This document shows, piece after piece, positions 9,379 through 18,578 of a stretch of DNA of 64,000 nt. The translations under genes were made by a program, and so were the position numbers. Every line of letters begins with the position of its first letter. The first letter of the stretch is position 1. This stretch comes from Streptomyces tuirus (GTDB lineage: Bacteria; Actinomycetota; Actinomycetes; Streptomycetales; Streptomycetaceae): contig JAGTPG010000002.1 of NCBI GenBank assembly GCA_018195615.1, positions 6,317,501-6,381,500 of the forward strand, read 5' to 3'. Under the pieces are notes generated by a model, which had not been told where the DNA came from, ran no database searches, and was given only the letters and a program-made list of their open reading frames with translations.

Positions 9379-11583
9379 ATGTCCCAGCACGGCGTCGGCC
9401 CGCGTGCGGTCTCGCGCTCGGTCGCCTTCCTCACCGCGGGCGTGCTCGCGGTGCCCGCGCTCGCCGGATGCGGCTCCGAGGACCCGGCAGGCAAGCCGCT
9501 CGCCGCCCCCGACCTCCAGCCCGCCGCCCGCGACCGGATCGCCGACGGCGGCACCCTGCGCTGGGCCGTGGACTCCGTGCCCGACACCTTGAACACCTTC
9601 CAGTCGGACGCCGACGCCACCACCACCCGGGTCGCCCAGGCCGTCCTGCCGTCGATGTTCCGGATGAACGCCGACGGCCGCCCGAGCGCAACCCCGAATA
9701 CCTGGAGTCCGCCGAGGTCGTCGAGACCGAGCCCCAGCAGGTCGTCCTGTACAAGCTCAACCAGCAGGCCGTCTGGAGCGACGGCCGGGAGATCGGCGCC
9801 GCCGACTTCGCCGCCCAGTGGCGCGCCCTGTCCGGCAAGGACACCGCCTACTGGACCGCCCGCAACGCCGGCTACGACCGCATCCGGAAGATCGAGCGCG
9901 GCGACAACGCCCTGGAGGTCAGGGTCACCTTCAGCCGCCCCTACGCCGACTGGCGATCGCTGTTCTCGCCGCTGTACCCGAAGGACGTCATGGGCACCCC
10001 GGACTCCTTCAACGACGGGGCACGCAAGAAGCTCAAGGTCACCGCCGGTCCCTTCAAAGTGAAGAAGGTCGACCGCAAGGACGACGAGATCACCCTCACG
10101 CGCAACCCCGCTGGTGGGGCCGGCCGGCCAAGCTCTCCGAGATCGTGCTGCGCACGGTTCCGCGCGACAAGCGCACGGGCGAGCTCGCCGCCGGCACCCT
10201 CGACCTGGCCGAGATCGACCCCTCCGCGGCCCGCCGCATCACCCTCTCCGCCCAGCCCCGCAGCTCGGGCAGCCCGGTGATGGGCCCGAGCGCCGCCCGG
10301 TCCGCCGTGGACGATGACAAGGCGGCTGACGAGGAGACCGACGCCCGCGAGAAGCCGGGCAGGGCGGCGGCCGAAAAAGCCCGTGGACAGCAGGCCCTGC
10401 GCGGCTTCGAGGTGCGCAAGTCCCTGGAGCCCGCCTACACCCAGCTCGCCCTGAACGGCGCCGAGGGCCCGCTCGCCGACGAGCGGGTCCGCAGGGCCGT
10501 CGCCCGCGCCCTGGACCGCGAGGAACTGGTCGCCTCCGTCCTCAAGCCGCTCGGCCTGCCCGCCGTACCGGTCGGCAGCCACCTCGCCCTGTCCGGCCAG
10601 GCCGCGTACGCGGACAACAGCGGCGCCCTGGGCGACCAGGACACCAAGGAGGCGCAGGCCCTGCTCGCGGACGCCGGATGGGTGCGGGGCGGCCCCGTCA
10701 AGGAGCAGGAGAAGAAGAAGGAAGAGAATGCGGCCGGCGCCGAGGGCGAGAAGGCCGGCAAGTCCTCCGAGGAGCCGGAGGGCGACGACGGCACGTACAT
10801 CGTCGGCCAGGACGACCAGGACCGGCAGGACGACCAGGACCGGCAGGACGGCAAGGCCCAGCACGAGAAGGGCCTGGCCGGCCACCTCGCCCAGGACGGC
10901 AAGCAGTACAAGCAGTCGAACCAGGGCGACGCCCCCGGCGCGTACGCCCCCAGGGCACCGCCGCCCCGGCGGGCCAGGAGGCCGCCCCGCTCGCCAAGAA
11001 CGGCAAGCCCCTCACACTCCGCTTCGTCCTCCCCTCCGGGCCCGGCTCGCAGACGCTGCGCACGGTCGCCGACCGCATCTCCCGCATGCTGGAGCGCGTC
11101 GGCATCGGCACGGAGATCTCCAAGGTCTCCGACGAGTCCTACTTCAAGGACCACATCGCGTCCGGCCAGTACGACCTCGCCCTGTACTCCTGGCCCACCA
11201 CCGCCTTCCCCGCCACCGACGCCCGCCCCGTCTACGCCAAGCCGGTCCCGGCCGCCGACGGCTCCCTGAACATCGAGCAGAACTACACCCGCGTCGGCAC
11301 CGACCAGGTCGACCAGCTCTTCGACCAGGCCGTCGCCACCCTCGACGAGGGTGAGTCCCGCTCCCTGATCCGCAAGGCCGACTCCCGCATCTGGGCCGCC
11401 GCCGGATCGATCCCCCTCTACCAGCGCCCCCAGCTCATGGCGGCCCGCAAGAACCTGGTGAACACCGGCGCCTTCGGCCTCGGCACACCGGTCTTCGAGG
11501 ACATGGGCTTCCTGAAGAAGGGCATGAAGCCGGGCGGAGGCCCGTCGGGCTCGGCGGTGTCCAGCCCTTCCGGCGATCGATGA
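9379..11583 (+). CDS. Oligopeptide-binding lipoprotein, SBP family 5, with a long charged insertion (three bases lost)
   Basis: ATG at 9379 with CGGAGG upstream; lipoprotein signal with lipobox VPALAGC. Corrected length about 735 residues, longer than the usual 500-600. Three single-base losses (near 9683, 10112 and 10950) must be restored; each sits in or beside a C/G run. The family-5 core is recognisable (TLRWAVDSVPDTLNTF, LYPKDVMGTPDSF, LRFVLPSGPGSQTLRTVAD). Between about residues 290 and 535 there are two highly charged inserts, including an exact QDDQDRQDDQDRQDG repeat. It should sit on the outer face of the membrane and deliver peptides to a permease, but no permease gene adjoins it; typA follows. 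Confidence 0.85.
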
Positions 11584-11613
11584 CGAGGCCCGCTCAGCGG
11601 CGGAGCGGGGTCC

Positions 11614-11629
11614 GGGGGCGGCAGCCCCC
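11614..11629 (+). terminator. Hairpin after the lipoprotein gene
   Basis: GGGGGC and GCCCCC flank a GGCA loop 30 bp after the lipoprotein stop. It is short, without a T tract, as is common for streptomycete terminators, and could equally be a stray GC repeat. Confidence 0.45.
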
Positions 11630-11818
11630 AGTAGCCCGGAGAGTAGCTCCGAACACCTCACAAGCAGGGTCTGACCTGCACCGATGTATCCCGGCTCACC
11701 CCAGCGGGAGCGTACCCGTACCATGGGGTGAGGCCGTGGCATGTTGAGCCCGGCAGGGCCCGCGCACCACCGACGTACGCGCAGGGCATTCCTCACCACT
11801 CCGGGAGTACGCCTTCTT

Positions 11819-13726
11819 ATGGCCACGCGCCACGACATCCGCAACGTCGCCATCGTCGCCCACGTCGACCACGGCAAGACCACCATCGTCGACGGCATGC
11901 TGAAGCAGGCCGGCGCCTTCGCCGCGCACCAGCTCGACTCGGTCGACGACCGCATGATGGACTCGAACGACCTGGAGCGTGAGAAGGGCATCACGATCCT
12001 CGCCAAGAACACCGCGGTGAAGTACCACCCGAAGGACGGCGGGGACCCGATCACCATCAACATCATCGACACCCCCGGCCACGCAGACTTCGGCGGCGAG
12101 GTCGAGCGCGGTCTGTCGATGGTCGACGGTGTGGTGCTGCTCGTGGACGCCTCCGAGGGCCCGCTGCCCCAGACCCGGTTCGTGCTGCGCAAGGCGCTCC
12201 AGGCCCGGCTGCCCGTCATCCTCTGCATCAACAAGACGGACCGGCCGGACGCCCGTATCGACGAGGTCGTGAACGAGGCGTACGACCTCTTCCTGGACCT
12301 GGACGCCGACGAGGACCAGATCGAGTTCCCGATCGTCTACGCCTGCGGCCGTGACGGCATCGCGTCCCTCACCAAGCCCGAGGACGGCACGGTCCCGTCC
12401 GACTCCACCAGCCTGGAGCCGTTCTTCTCCACGATCCTGGAGCACATCCCGGCCCCGACCTACGACGAGGAGGCCCCGCTCCAGGCGCACGTCACCAACC
12501 TGGACGCCGACAACTTCCTCGGCCGTATCGCCCTGCTCCGTGTCCAGCAGGGCGAGCTGAAGAAGGGCCAGACGGTCGCGTGGATGAAGCGCGACGGCTC
12601 CGTCCACAGCGTGCGGATCTCCGAGCTGATGATGACCGAGGCGCTCACCCGCAAGCCGGCCGAGAAGGCCGGCCCCGGTGACATCTGCGCGGTCGCGGGT
12701 ATCCCGGACATCATGATCGGCGAGACGCTGGCCGACCCGGAGAACCCGGTCGCGCTGCCGCTGATCACCGTCGACGAGCCGGCGATCTCCATGGTCATCG
12801 GCACCAACACCTCCCCGCTGGTCGGCCGCGGCGGCACCGGCAAGGGCGCCGACGCCAAGGCGGCCGTCAAGGACCGCAAGGTCACCGCGCGCCAGGTGAA
12901 GGACCGCCTCGACCGCGAGCTGATCGGTAACGTCTCCCTCCGCGTCCTCGACACCGAGCGCCCGGACGCCTGGGAGGTGCAGGGCCGCGGCGAGCTGGCG
13001 CTGGCCATCCTCGTCGAGACCATGCGCCGCGAGGGCTACGAGCTGACCGTCGGCAAGCCCCAGGTCGTCACCAAGGACGTCGACGGCAAGGTCTACGAGC
13101 CGGTCGAGCGCATGACGGTCGACGTGCCCGAGGAGCACATGGGCGCGGTCACGCAGCTCATGGGCGTCCGCAAGGGCCGGATGGACAACATGTCCAACCA
13201 CGGCTCCGGCTGGGTCCGCATGGAGTTCGTCGTGCCGTCGCGCGGTCTCATCGGTTTCCGGACCGAGTTCCTGACCCAGACCCGCGGCACGGGCATCGGG
13301 CACTCCATCCACGAGGGCTTCGAGCCCTGGTTCGGCGCCCTCCAGACCCGTAACAACGGCTCCCTGGTCGCCGACCGCTCCGGTGCCGTCACCGCCTTCG
13401 CGATGACCAACCTCCAGGAGCGCGGCGTGCTCTTCGTCGAGCCGGGCACCGAGGTGTACGAGGGCATGATCGTCGGCGAGAACTCGCGCGCCGACGACAT
13501 GGACGTCAACATCACCAAGGAGAAGAAGCTCACCAACATGCGGTCGTCGACGGCCGACGTGACCGAGTCGATCGTCCCGCCGCGCAAGCTGTCGCTGGAG
13601 CAGTCCCTGGAGTTCTGCCGCGACGACGAGTGCGTCGAGGTCACCCCGGAGGCCGTGCGCATCCGCAAGGTGAACCTGGACGCCCGCGAGCGCGCCCGCG
13701 CCGCGAGCCGCGCCAAGCACGGCTGA
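11819..13726 (+). CDS. typA: Translational GTPase TypA/BipA
   Basis: Complete 635-residue ribosome-associated GTPase with the P-loop AHVDHGKTT (residues 14-22), DTPGHADF and NKTD motifs, EF-G-like domains, and the TypA-specific C-terminal half ending in a basic tail. It acts on the ribosome in stress adaptation and 50S assembly in other bacteria. The ATG at 11819 is chosen because the protein then begins MATRHDIRNVAIVAHVDHG as in the family; an upstream in-frame ATG at 11741 adds 26 non-conserved residues. GGGAG lies about 11 bp upstream. Codon use is typical of a highly expressed streptomycete gene, and no frame break is present. Confidence 0.97.
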   Translation: MATRHDIRNVAIVAHVDHGKTTIVDGMLKQAGAFAAHQLDSVDDRMMDSNDLEREKGITILAKNTAVKYHPKDGGDPITINIIDTPGHADFGGEVERGLSMVDGVVLLVDASEGPLPQTRFVLRKALQARLPVILCINKTDRPDARIDEVVNEAYDLFLDLDADEDQIEFPIVYACGRDGIASLTKPEDGTVPSDSTSLEPFFSTILEHIPAPTYDEEAPLQAHVTNLDADNFLGRIALLRVQQGELKKGQTVAWMKRDGSVHSVRISELMMTEALTRKPAEKAGPGDICAVAGIPDIMIGETLADPENPVALPLITVDEPAISMVIGTNTSPLVGRGGTGKGADAKAAVKDRKVTARQVKDRLDRELIGNVSLRVLDTERPDAWEVQGRGELALAILVETMRREGYELTVGKPQVVTKDVDGKVYEPVERMTVDVPEEHMGAVTQLMGVRKGRMDNMSNHGSGWVRMEFVVPSRGLIGFRTEFLTQTRGTGIGHSIHEGFEPWFGALQTRNNGSLVADRSGAVTAFAMTNLQERGVLFVEPGTEVYEGMIVGENSRADDMDVNITKEKKLTNMRSSTADVTESIVPPRKLSLEQSLEFCRDDECVEVTPEAVRIRKVNLDARERARAASRAKHG

Positions 13727-13744
13727 CGGTCCGGTCCCGGAACC

Positions 13745-13779
13745 GGAGAGCCCCGTTAGCGGAGCTACCGGGGCTCTCC
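13745..13779 (+). terminator. Strong intrinsic terminator after typA
   Basis: GGAGAGCCCCG and CGGGGCTCTCC form a perfect 11-bp stem, and inside it TAGC/GCTA add a second stem around GGA. It lies between convergent typA and the DinB-like gene and probably serves both. Confidence 0.85.
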
Positions 13780-13835
13780 ACGCGGCGAGGTGCGGCGCAG
13801 GCCGCGCCTCCCGGACGGGCACCGTGCACGGACCC

Positions 13836-14351
13836 TCAGGTGCCGGTCCGCCCGTCGACGAGTTCACGCACGACGTCGAGGTGGCCGTTGTGGCGGGACG
13901 TCTCCTCGATGAGGTGGAGGATCACCCAGCGGAGGTCGACGCGGCGGCCGTCGCTGATGGAACGCTTGGCCGTTGTGTCCAGCTCGTGGTCGGACACCAG
14001 GCGACGGTAGCGGGCACTCTGCTCCTCGTACTCGGCGAGCAGCTGGGGCAGCGGGATGTCGACTGCTGTCCGCATCTCAGGATCGGGATCATCGTCCGTC
14101 GCCTCGGTGAGCGGCCCCGCGGGCTCCTCGCCGAGAAACATCACTTGGAACCAGTAGTACTCGACCCACCGCAGATGGCTGATCAGCCCGCACAACGTCA
14201 TCAGCGGTGAACTCGGGAGAGGGGCCTTGCGGGCGTCTTCGGCCGACACGCCCACACACTTGGCTCGCGCGGTGTCACGGGCGTAGTCCAGGAACGTGGC
14301 CAGCTGCGTGCGCTCGTCCCAGGCGGGAGGCGTGTCGGTTCGTTGATGCAT
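13836..14351 (-). CDS. DinB-superfamily (DUF664) protein
   Basis: A 171-residue four-helix protein. The His residues in ISHLRWVEYYWF and in the C-terminal HLIEETSRHNGHLD are placed like the metal-binding His triad of DinB/DUF664 proteins, a family that includes mycothiol- or bacillithiol-dependent thiol S-transferases; this fits an organism with mshB at 33379. The ATG at 14351 (MHQRTDTPPAW) is preferred: upstream in-frame sequence is not conserved-looking. It is convergent with typA. The substrate cannot be told from sequence. Confidence 0.85.
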   Translation of the reverse strand: MHQRTDTPPAWDERTQLATFLDYARDTARAKCVGVSAEDARKAPLPSSPLMTLCGLISHLRWVEYYWFQVMFLGEEPAGPLTEATDDDPDPEMRTAVDIPLPQLLAEYEEQSARYRRLVSDHELDTTAKRSISDGRRVDLRWVILHLIEETSRHNGHLDVVRELVDGRTGT

Positions 14352-14936
14352 CCCGGGAAGTTTGCCGCAGCTCGGAACGGGTGTCGACCGGAAAAGGGAG
14401 GCAACGCACAGGCAACGGGTAGGGAAAACCCTCGATTTGCGGGGGACGGCCGTCCGGGACGCCTCGCTCCCACTACCCTGCTGCGGAACGTCTTGCTCTG
14501 CCCTGCCCGGGCGCCGTGCAACAGCCCTGCGGCGGTGGCCTCTTGAGCGCGCGACAGGTACGGGTGGCACCCTGCATGGGAGCCGCGGCCGTCGCAAGCG
14601 GTTTATCTCACTCTCGCGTCCGGAATGCGGACACTCACCACCGATAGATGTGTAACAAGTCCGTTTCGCAGGGATCTCTCACCAAACCCTTTGTCCGGAT
14701 TTTGGAAGATGTATACGCGAGCTGTGATCGAACCGAGACCTCGTGGGTGTGGTTCGGCCCTGGCGTTTGGCAGATAGTTAGGCGCGTAGAGCTCGGATGT
14801 ACGGGTCACCCGCTGGCAGCGGCGCAGACTCACGAGCGCGGGGCACCTGACGATTTCCGACACCGGCGACGGGCGGTGGCGGTGGTCTGTCTGTGCTCCC
14901 TTCGCGGTGAACCAATGACTTCTTTAGGAGGAACCC
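14352..14936. other. Gene-free stretch; promoter region of the oligopeptide operon
   Basis: No convincing reading frame. The DNA has an AT-richer patch around 14640-14720, unusual for this genome, which should hold the promoters of the divergent DinB gene and of the peptide importer. I could not fix -35/-10 elements. The stretch ends in a very strong ribosome-binding site (AGGAGGA, 14926-14932) four bases before the ATG at 14937. Confidence 0.5.
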
Positions 14937-16550
14937 ATGCGCGGTGCCAAGAGCGCCAAGTGGGTCGCGGGGGCGATAGTCGTCGCCCTGGCCGCCACCG
15001 CCTGCGGCGGCGACGGTGACGGTGAGGGGAAGAGCAAGGGTTCCGGCCCTGCGGGGTACGTCTCGATCGACGTCGGCGAGCCGCAGAAGCCGCTGATCCC
15101 GGCTGACACCAACGAGACCCTCGGCTCGTACGTCATCCAGGCCCTCTTCACTCAGCTGCTGGACTTCGACTCCAAGGGTGAGATCGTCTACACGAACGCC
15201 GAGTCGGTCACCACCAAGGACTCCAAGACGTGGACGGTCAAGCTCAAGAAGGGCTGGAAGTTCCACAACGGCGAAGAAGTCACCTCCAAGTCGTACATCG
15301 ACGCTTGGAACTGGTACGCCAACATCAAGAACAAGCAGCAGAACTCCTTCTGGTTCCAGGACATCAAGGGCTACGACGACGTCCACCCGGAGAAGGGTGA
15401 ACCGAAGGCCGACACGATGTCCGGCCTGAAGGCCGTGGACGACCACACCTTCACCATCGAGCTGAAGTACACGATGCCGTACTTCAACTACAAGCTCGGC
15501 TACACCACGTGGGCCCCGCTGCCCAAGGCCTTCTACGACGACCCGAAGGCCTTCGGCCAGAAGCCGGTCGGCAACGGTCCCTACAAGTTCGAGAAGTGGG
15601 ATCACAAGAAGCTCATCCAGGTCAAGGCCTGGGACGAGTACCAGGGCCCGAACAAGGCGAAGAACAAGGGCGTCCTGTTCAAGAACTACACGACGGTCGA
15701 AGCCGCCTACAAGGACCTCGTCTCCGGCAACCTGGACATGATCCGCCAGGTCGGCCCGACGGACCTGCCGAAGTACAAGCAGGACCTCGGCGACGGCGCC
15801 ATCGACCAGCCGTACGCGGCCATCCAGACGCTGACCCCGGCGTTCTACTCCAAGACCTTCAAGGACATCGACCCGAAGGTCCTGCAGGGTCTGTCGATGG
15901 CGATCGACCGTGACACGATCACCAAGACGGTTCTGAACAACACCCGTGTGCCGGCCAAGGGCTTCACCCCGCCCGGCGTCAAGGGTTACCAGAACCTGGA
16001 CACGGACGTGTTCACCTACAACCCGGCGAAGGCCAAGCAGCTCATCAAGGAGGGCGGTGGCGTTCCGGGCAACAAGTTCACCGTCCAGTACAACGCCGAC
16101 GGTGGACACAAGGAGTGGGTGACCGCGGTCTGCGAGTCCATCCGCAAGGCCACCGGCGTCGACTGCGTCGGCGACCCGAAGCCGGACTTCGCCACGGACC
16201 TCGAGGCCCGTGACAACGACCAGGTGAAGGGCATGTACCGCGGTGGCTGGGTCGCCGACTACCCGGTCAACGCCAACTTCATGAAGGAGCTGTACCACAC
16301 CACCGCCGAGGCCAACAACGGTCGCTTCTCCAACAAGGAGATCGACTCGCTGATGAACAAGGCCGACAACGCCAAGTCCCTCGACGAGTCGGTGAAGGCC
16401 TTCCAGGAGGTCGAGAAGAAGCTGGTCGACTACATGCCGGCCATCCCCCTCTGGTACTACCGCATCAACGGCGGCCACGGTAAGAACGTCGACAACGTCA
16501 ACGTCGACTTCCACGGTGACCTCGAAGTGTGGGGCGTCACCACCAAGTAA
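14937..16550 (+). CDS. Oligopeptide ABC importer, solute-binding lipoprotein
   Basis: 537 residues, intact. Lipoprotein signal with lipobox LAATAC, then a family-5 extracytoplasmic peptide-binding fold (GEPQKPLIPADTNETLGSY near the N-terminus, GNGPYKFEKWD, KELYHTTAEANNGRFSNKEID and a final EVWGVTTK). A perfect AGGAGGA site four bases before the ATG and Lys codons almost all AAG suggest strong expression. It is the first gene of a lipoprotein, permease, permease, ATPase, ATPase operon. This order fits the SCO5117-SCO5121-type importer rather than the developmental BldK operon, where from memory a permease gene precedes the binding protein; the peptide ligand is unknown. Confidence 0.95.
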   Translation: MRGAKSAKWVAGAIVVALAATACGGDGDGEGKSKGSGPAGYVSIDVGEPQKPLIPADTNETLGSYVIQALFTQLLDFDSKGEIVYTNAESVTTKDSKTWTVKLKKGWKFHNGEEVTSKSYIDAWNWYANIKNKQQNSFWFQDIKGYDDVHPEKGEPKADTMSGLKAVDDHTFTIELKYTMPYFNYKLGYTTWAPLPKAFYDDPKAFGQKPVGNGPYKFEKWDHKKLIQVKAWDEYQGPNKAKNKGVLFKNYTTVEAAYKDLVSGNLDMIRQVGPTDLPKYKQDLGDGAIDQPYAAIQTLTPAFYSKTFKDIDPKVLQGLSMAIDRDTITKTVLNNTRVPAKGFTPPGVKGYQNLDTDVFTYNPAKAKQLIKEGGGVPGNKFTVQYNADGGHKEWVTAVCESIRKATGVDCVGDPKPDFATDLEARDNDQVKGMYRGGWVADYPVNANFMKELYHTTAEANNGRFSNKEIDSLMNKADNAKSLDESVKAFQEVEKKLVDYMPAIPLWYYRINGGHGKNVDNVNVDFHGDLEVWGVTTK

Positions 16551-16621
16551 GAGGACCTCCAGGACCTCTTCCCCCTCGGCCGTAAACCCGCCGCCGCTCA
16601 GGTGGCGGTGGGAGGTGCATG

Positions 16622-16651
16622 GGGGCCGTCTCCTCACCAGGAGGCGGCCCC
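16622..16651 (+). promoter_or_regulatory. Intercistronic hairpin between binding protein and permease genes
   Basis: GGGGCCGTCTCCT and AGGAGGCGGCCCC form a 13-bp stem with one G-U pair and a CACC loop, 31 bp before the permease ATG. Such hairpins after a binding-protein gene usually protect its mRNA or attenuate read-through so that the lipoprotein is made in excess over the membrane parts. Role inferred from position. Confidence 0.7.
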
Positions 16652-16682
16652 GCACCTGCGTTAACCCCTCACGGAGGCACCT

Positions 16683-17612
16683 ATGGGGCGCTATGTCGCA
16701 CGGCGACTGCTCCAGATGATCCCGGTGTTCATCGGGTCAACCCTGATCATCTTCTGCATGATGTACGCCCTGCCCGGAGATCCCGTCCGGGCGATGATGG
16801 GGGATCAGGCGTACGACCCGACGGTGGTCGCGGGCATCAAGAAGGAACTCGGCCTTGATCAGCCGCTCCTGCAGCAGTACGCGAACTACATGATGGGGCT
16901 GTTCCAGGGCGACTTCGGTACGCAGATCGCCAGTCAGCGGCCCATCGCGGACATCATCCTCGATGCGTTTCCCGTGACGCTCAGACTGACGCTCTTCGCC
17001 TTCACCTTCGTCGCGCTCGTGGGCATCGGCCTCGGTGTCGTCGCCGGCCTGCGCCCCGACACGGTGCGGGACCGCGGACTGCTGACGCTGACGCTGTTCC
17101 TCGTCTCGATGCCGTCCTTCGTGCTGGGCTTCCTGCTGCAGTACTTGTTCGCGTTCAAGTGGCAGGTCACCACTCCGACCGTGACCGACTCGACGAACTT
17201 CTCACAGCTCATGCTCCCGGCCATCGTGCTGGCGTCGCTCTCACTCGCCTACGTCGCCCGGCTGACCCGTACGTCGATCGCGGAGAACCTGCGTTCCGAC
17301 TACATGCGCACCGCCGTGGCCAAAGGGCTGCCGCGCCGCCGTGTCATCGGTGTCCACCTGATGCGCAACTCGCTGATCCCCGTGGTCACCTTCCTCGGTA
17401 TCGAGATCGGCAACCTGATGACCGGTGCCATCGTGACCGAGGGCATCTTCAATGTGCGGGGTGTCGGCCTCGAGATCTACGAGGCGCTCATCCGGCGCGA
17501 GGGCGCCACGGTCGTGGGTATCGCCTCGCTGATGGTGCTCATCTACCTCGCCGCCAGCTTGATCGTCGACCTGCTCTACGCGGTCCTGGACCCGAGGATC
17601 CGGTATGCCTGA
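16683..17612 (+). CDS. Oligopeptide ABC importer, permease (OppB/DppB type)
   Basis: 309 residues with six predicted membrane helices, the first beginning a few residues from the N-terminus (MIPVFIGSTLIIFCMMYALPG). The permease loop that contacts the ATPase (EAA motif) is visible in DYMRTAVAKGLPRRRVIGVH. The OppB-type N-terminal periplasmic part DPVRAMMGDQAYDP is present. It overlaps the next permease gene by 8 nt, so the two subunits, which must form one heterodimeric channel, are translationally coupled. Confidence 0.95.
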   Translation: MGRYVARRLLQMIPVFIGSTLIIFCMMYALPGDPVRAMMGDQAYDPTVVAGIKKELGLDQPLLQQYANYMMGLFQGDFGTQIASQRPIADIILDAFPVTLRLTLFAFTFVALVGIGLGVVAGLRPDTVRDRGLLTLTLFLVSMPSFVLGFLLQYLFAFKWQVTTPTVTDSTNFSQLMLPAIVLASLSLAYVARLTRTSIAENLRSDYMRTAVAKGLPRRRVIGVHLMRNSLIPVVTFLGIEIGNLMTGAIVTEGIFNVRGVGLEIYEALIRREGATVVGIASLMVLIYLAASLIVDLLYAVLDPRIRYA

Positions 17613-18567
17613 CAAAACCGTCGAGAAGAAGGTCGAAGTCCTTCCCGGAGACACCGCGAGCACCGCGGCTGTCGTCGTGACCGACGCGGGCCCCGCTCCC
17701 GACAAGGCGCGCAGCCTGTGGTCCGACGCCTGGCACGACCTGCGGCGCAACCCGCTGTTCCTGATCTCGGCCGTGCTGATCGTGTTCCTGCTGGTGATGG
17801 CGATCTGGCCTGGACTGTTCACCAACGCCTCGCCGCGCGACGCCGATCTGGCCAAGCACTATCTCGGGAAGCCGAACTGGGGTCACGTCTTCGCTGCGGA
17901 CTGGCTCGGCTACGACGTCCAGGGCCGCTCGATCTACGCGCGTGTCGTCTACGGTGCCCGCGCCTCGATCACCGTCGGTGTGGGTGTCACCATCGCCGTC
18001 ACCATCATCGGCACGGTCATCGGCATGATCGCCGGCTACTTCGGCGGCTGGACCGACACCCTGCTCTCGCGGCTGACCGACATCTTCCTCGGCATTCCGT
18101 TCCTGCTCGGTGCCCTGGTAGTGCTCAACTCCTTCGACGACCGCACCGTCTGGGTCGTCATCATGGCCCTCGCCTTCCTCGGCTGGACCCAGATCGCCCG
18201 TGTCGCCCGCGGTGCTGTGATCACCATCAAGCAGTCGGACTACGTGGTGGCCGCCAAGGCGCTTGGCGCGTCGACGTCCCGGATCCTGTTCCGGCACATC
18301 CTGCCCAACGCCCTCGCGCCCATCATCGTCGTGGCGACCATCGCGCTCGGCGGCTACATCGCGGCCGAGGCCACCCTGTCCTTCCTGGGCGTGGGTCTCG
18401 GCGACTCGGCCGTGTCCTGGGGCGGCGACGTGGCGCGAGGACGTGAGCAGCTCCGTATCGCCCCGCACACCCTGATCATCCCGTCGGTGATGGTCTCGAT
18501 TACGGTGCTCTCGTTCCTGATGTTCGGCGATGCGGTGCGCAACGCCCTCGACCCCAAGCTGCGCTGA
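17605..18567 (+). CDS. Oligopeptide ABC importer, permease (OppC/DppC type)
   Basis: 320 residues. A long cytoplasmic N-terminal tail (about 45 residues), a first helix LFLISAVLIVFLLVMAIW, an extracytoplasmic loop, then five helices. The EAA loop reads DYVVAAKALGASTSRILFRH, followed by the family signature ILPNALAPIIV. It is the partner of the upstream permease. Its stop lies 11 bp before the GTG of the first ATPase. Confidence 0.95.
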   Translation: MPDKTVEKKVEVLPGDTASTAAVVVTDAGPAPDKARSLWSDAWHDLRRNPLFLISAVLIVFLLVMAIWPGLFTNASPRDADLAKHYLGKPNWGHVFAADWLGYDVQGRSIYARVVYGARASITVGVGVTIAVTIIGTVIGMIAGYFGGWTDTLLSRLTDIFLGIPFLLGALVVLNSFDDRTVWVVIMALAFLGWTQIARVARGAVITIKQSDYVVAAKALGASTSRILFRHILPNALAPIIVVATIALGGYIAAEATLSFLGVGLGDSAVSWGGDVARGREQLRIAPHTLIIPSVMVSITVLSFLMFGDAVRNALDPKLR

Positions 18568-18578
18568 GGGAGGCGTAC

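Noticed and set aside
11696..13867. Long open frame of over 700 codons antisense to typA
   Set aside because: It is a GC-codon shadow: typA motifs and codon bias are on the plus strand, and the antisense peptide is low-complexity Val/Leu/Asp/Gly sequence.
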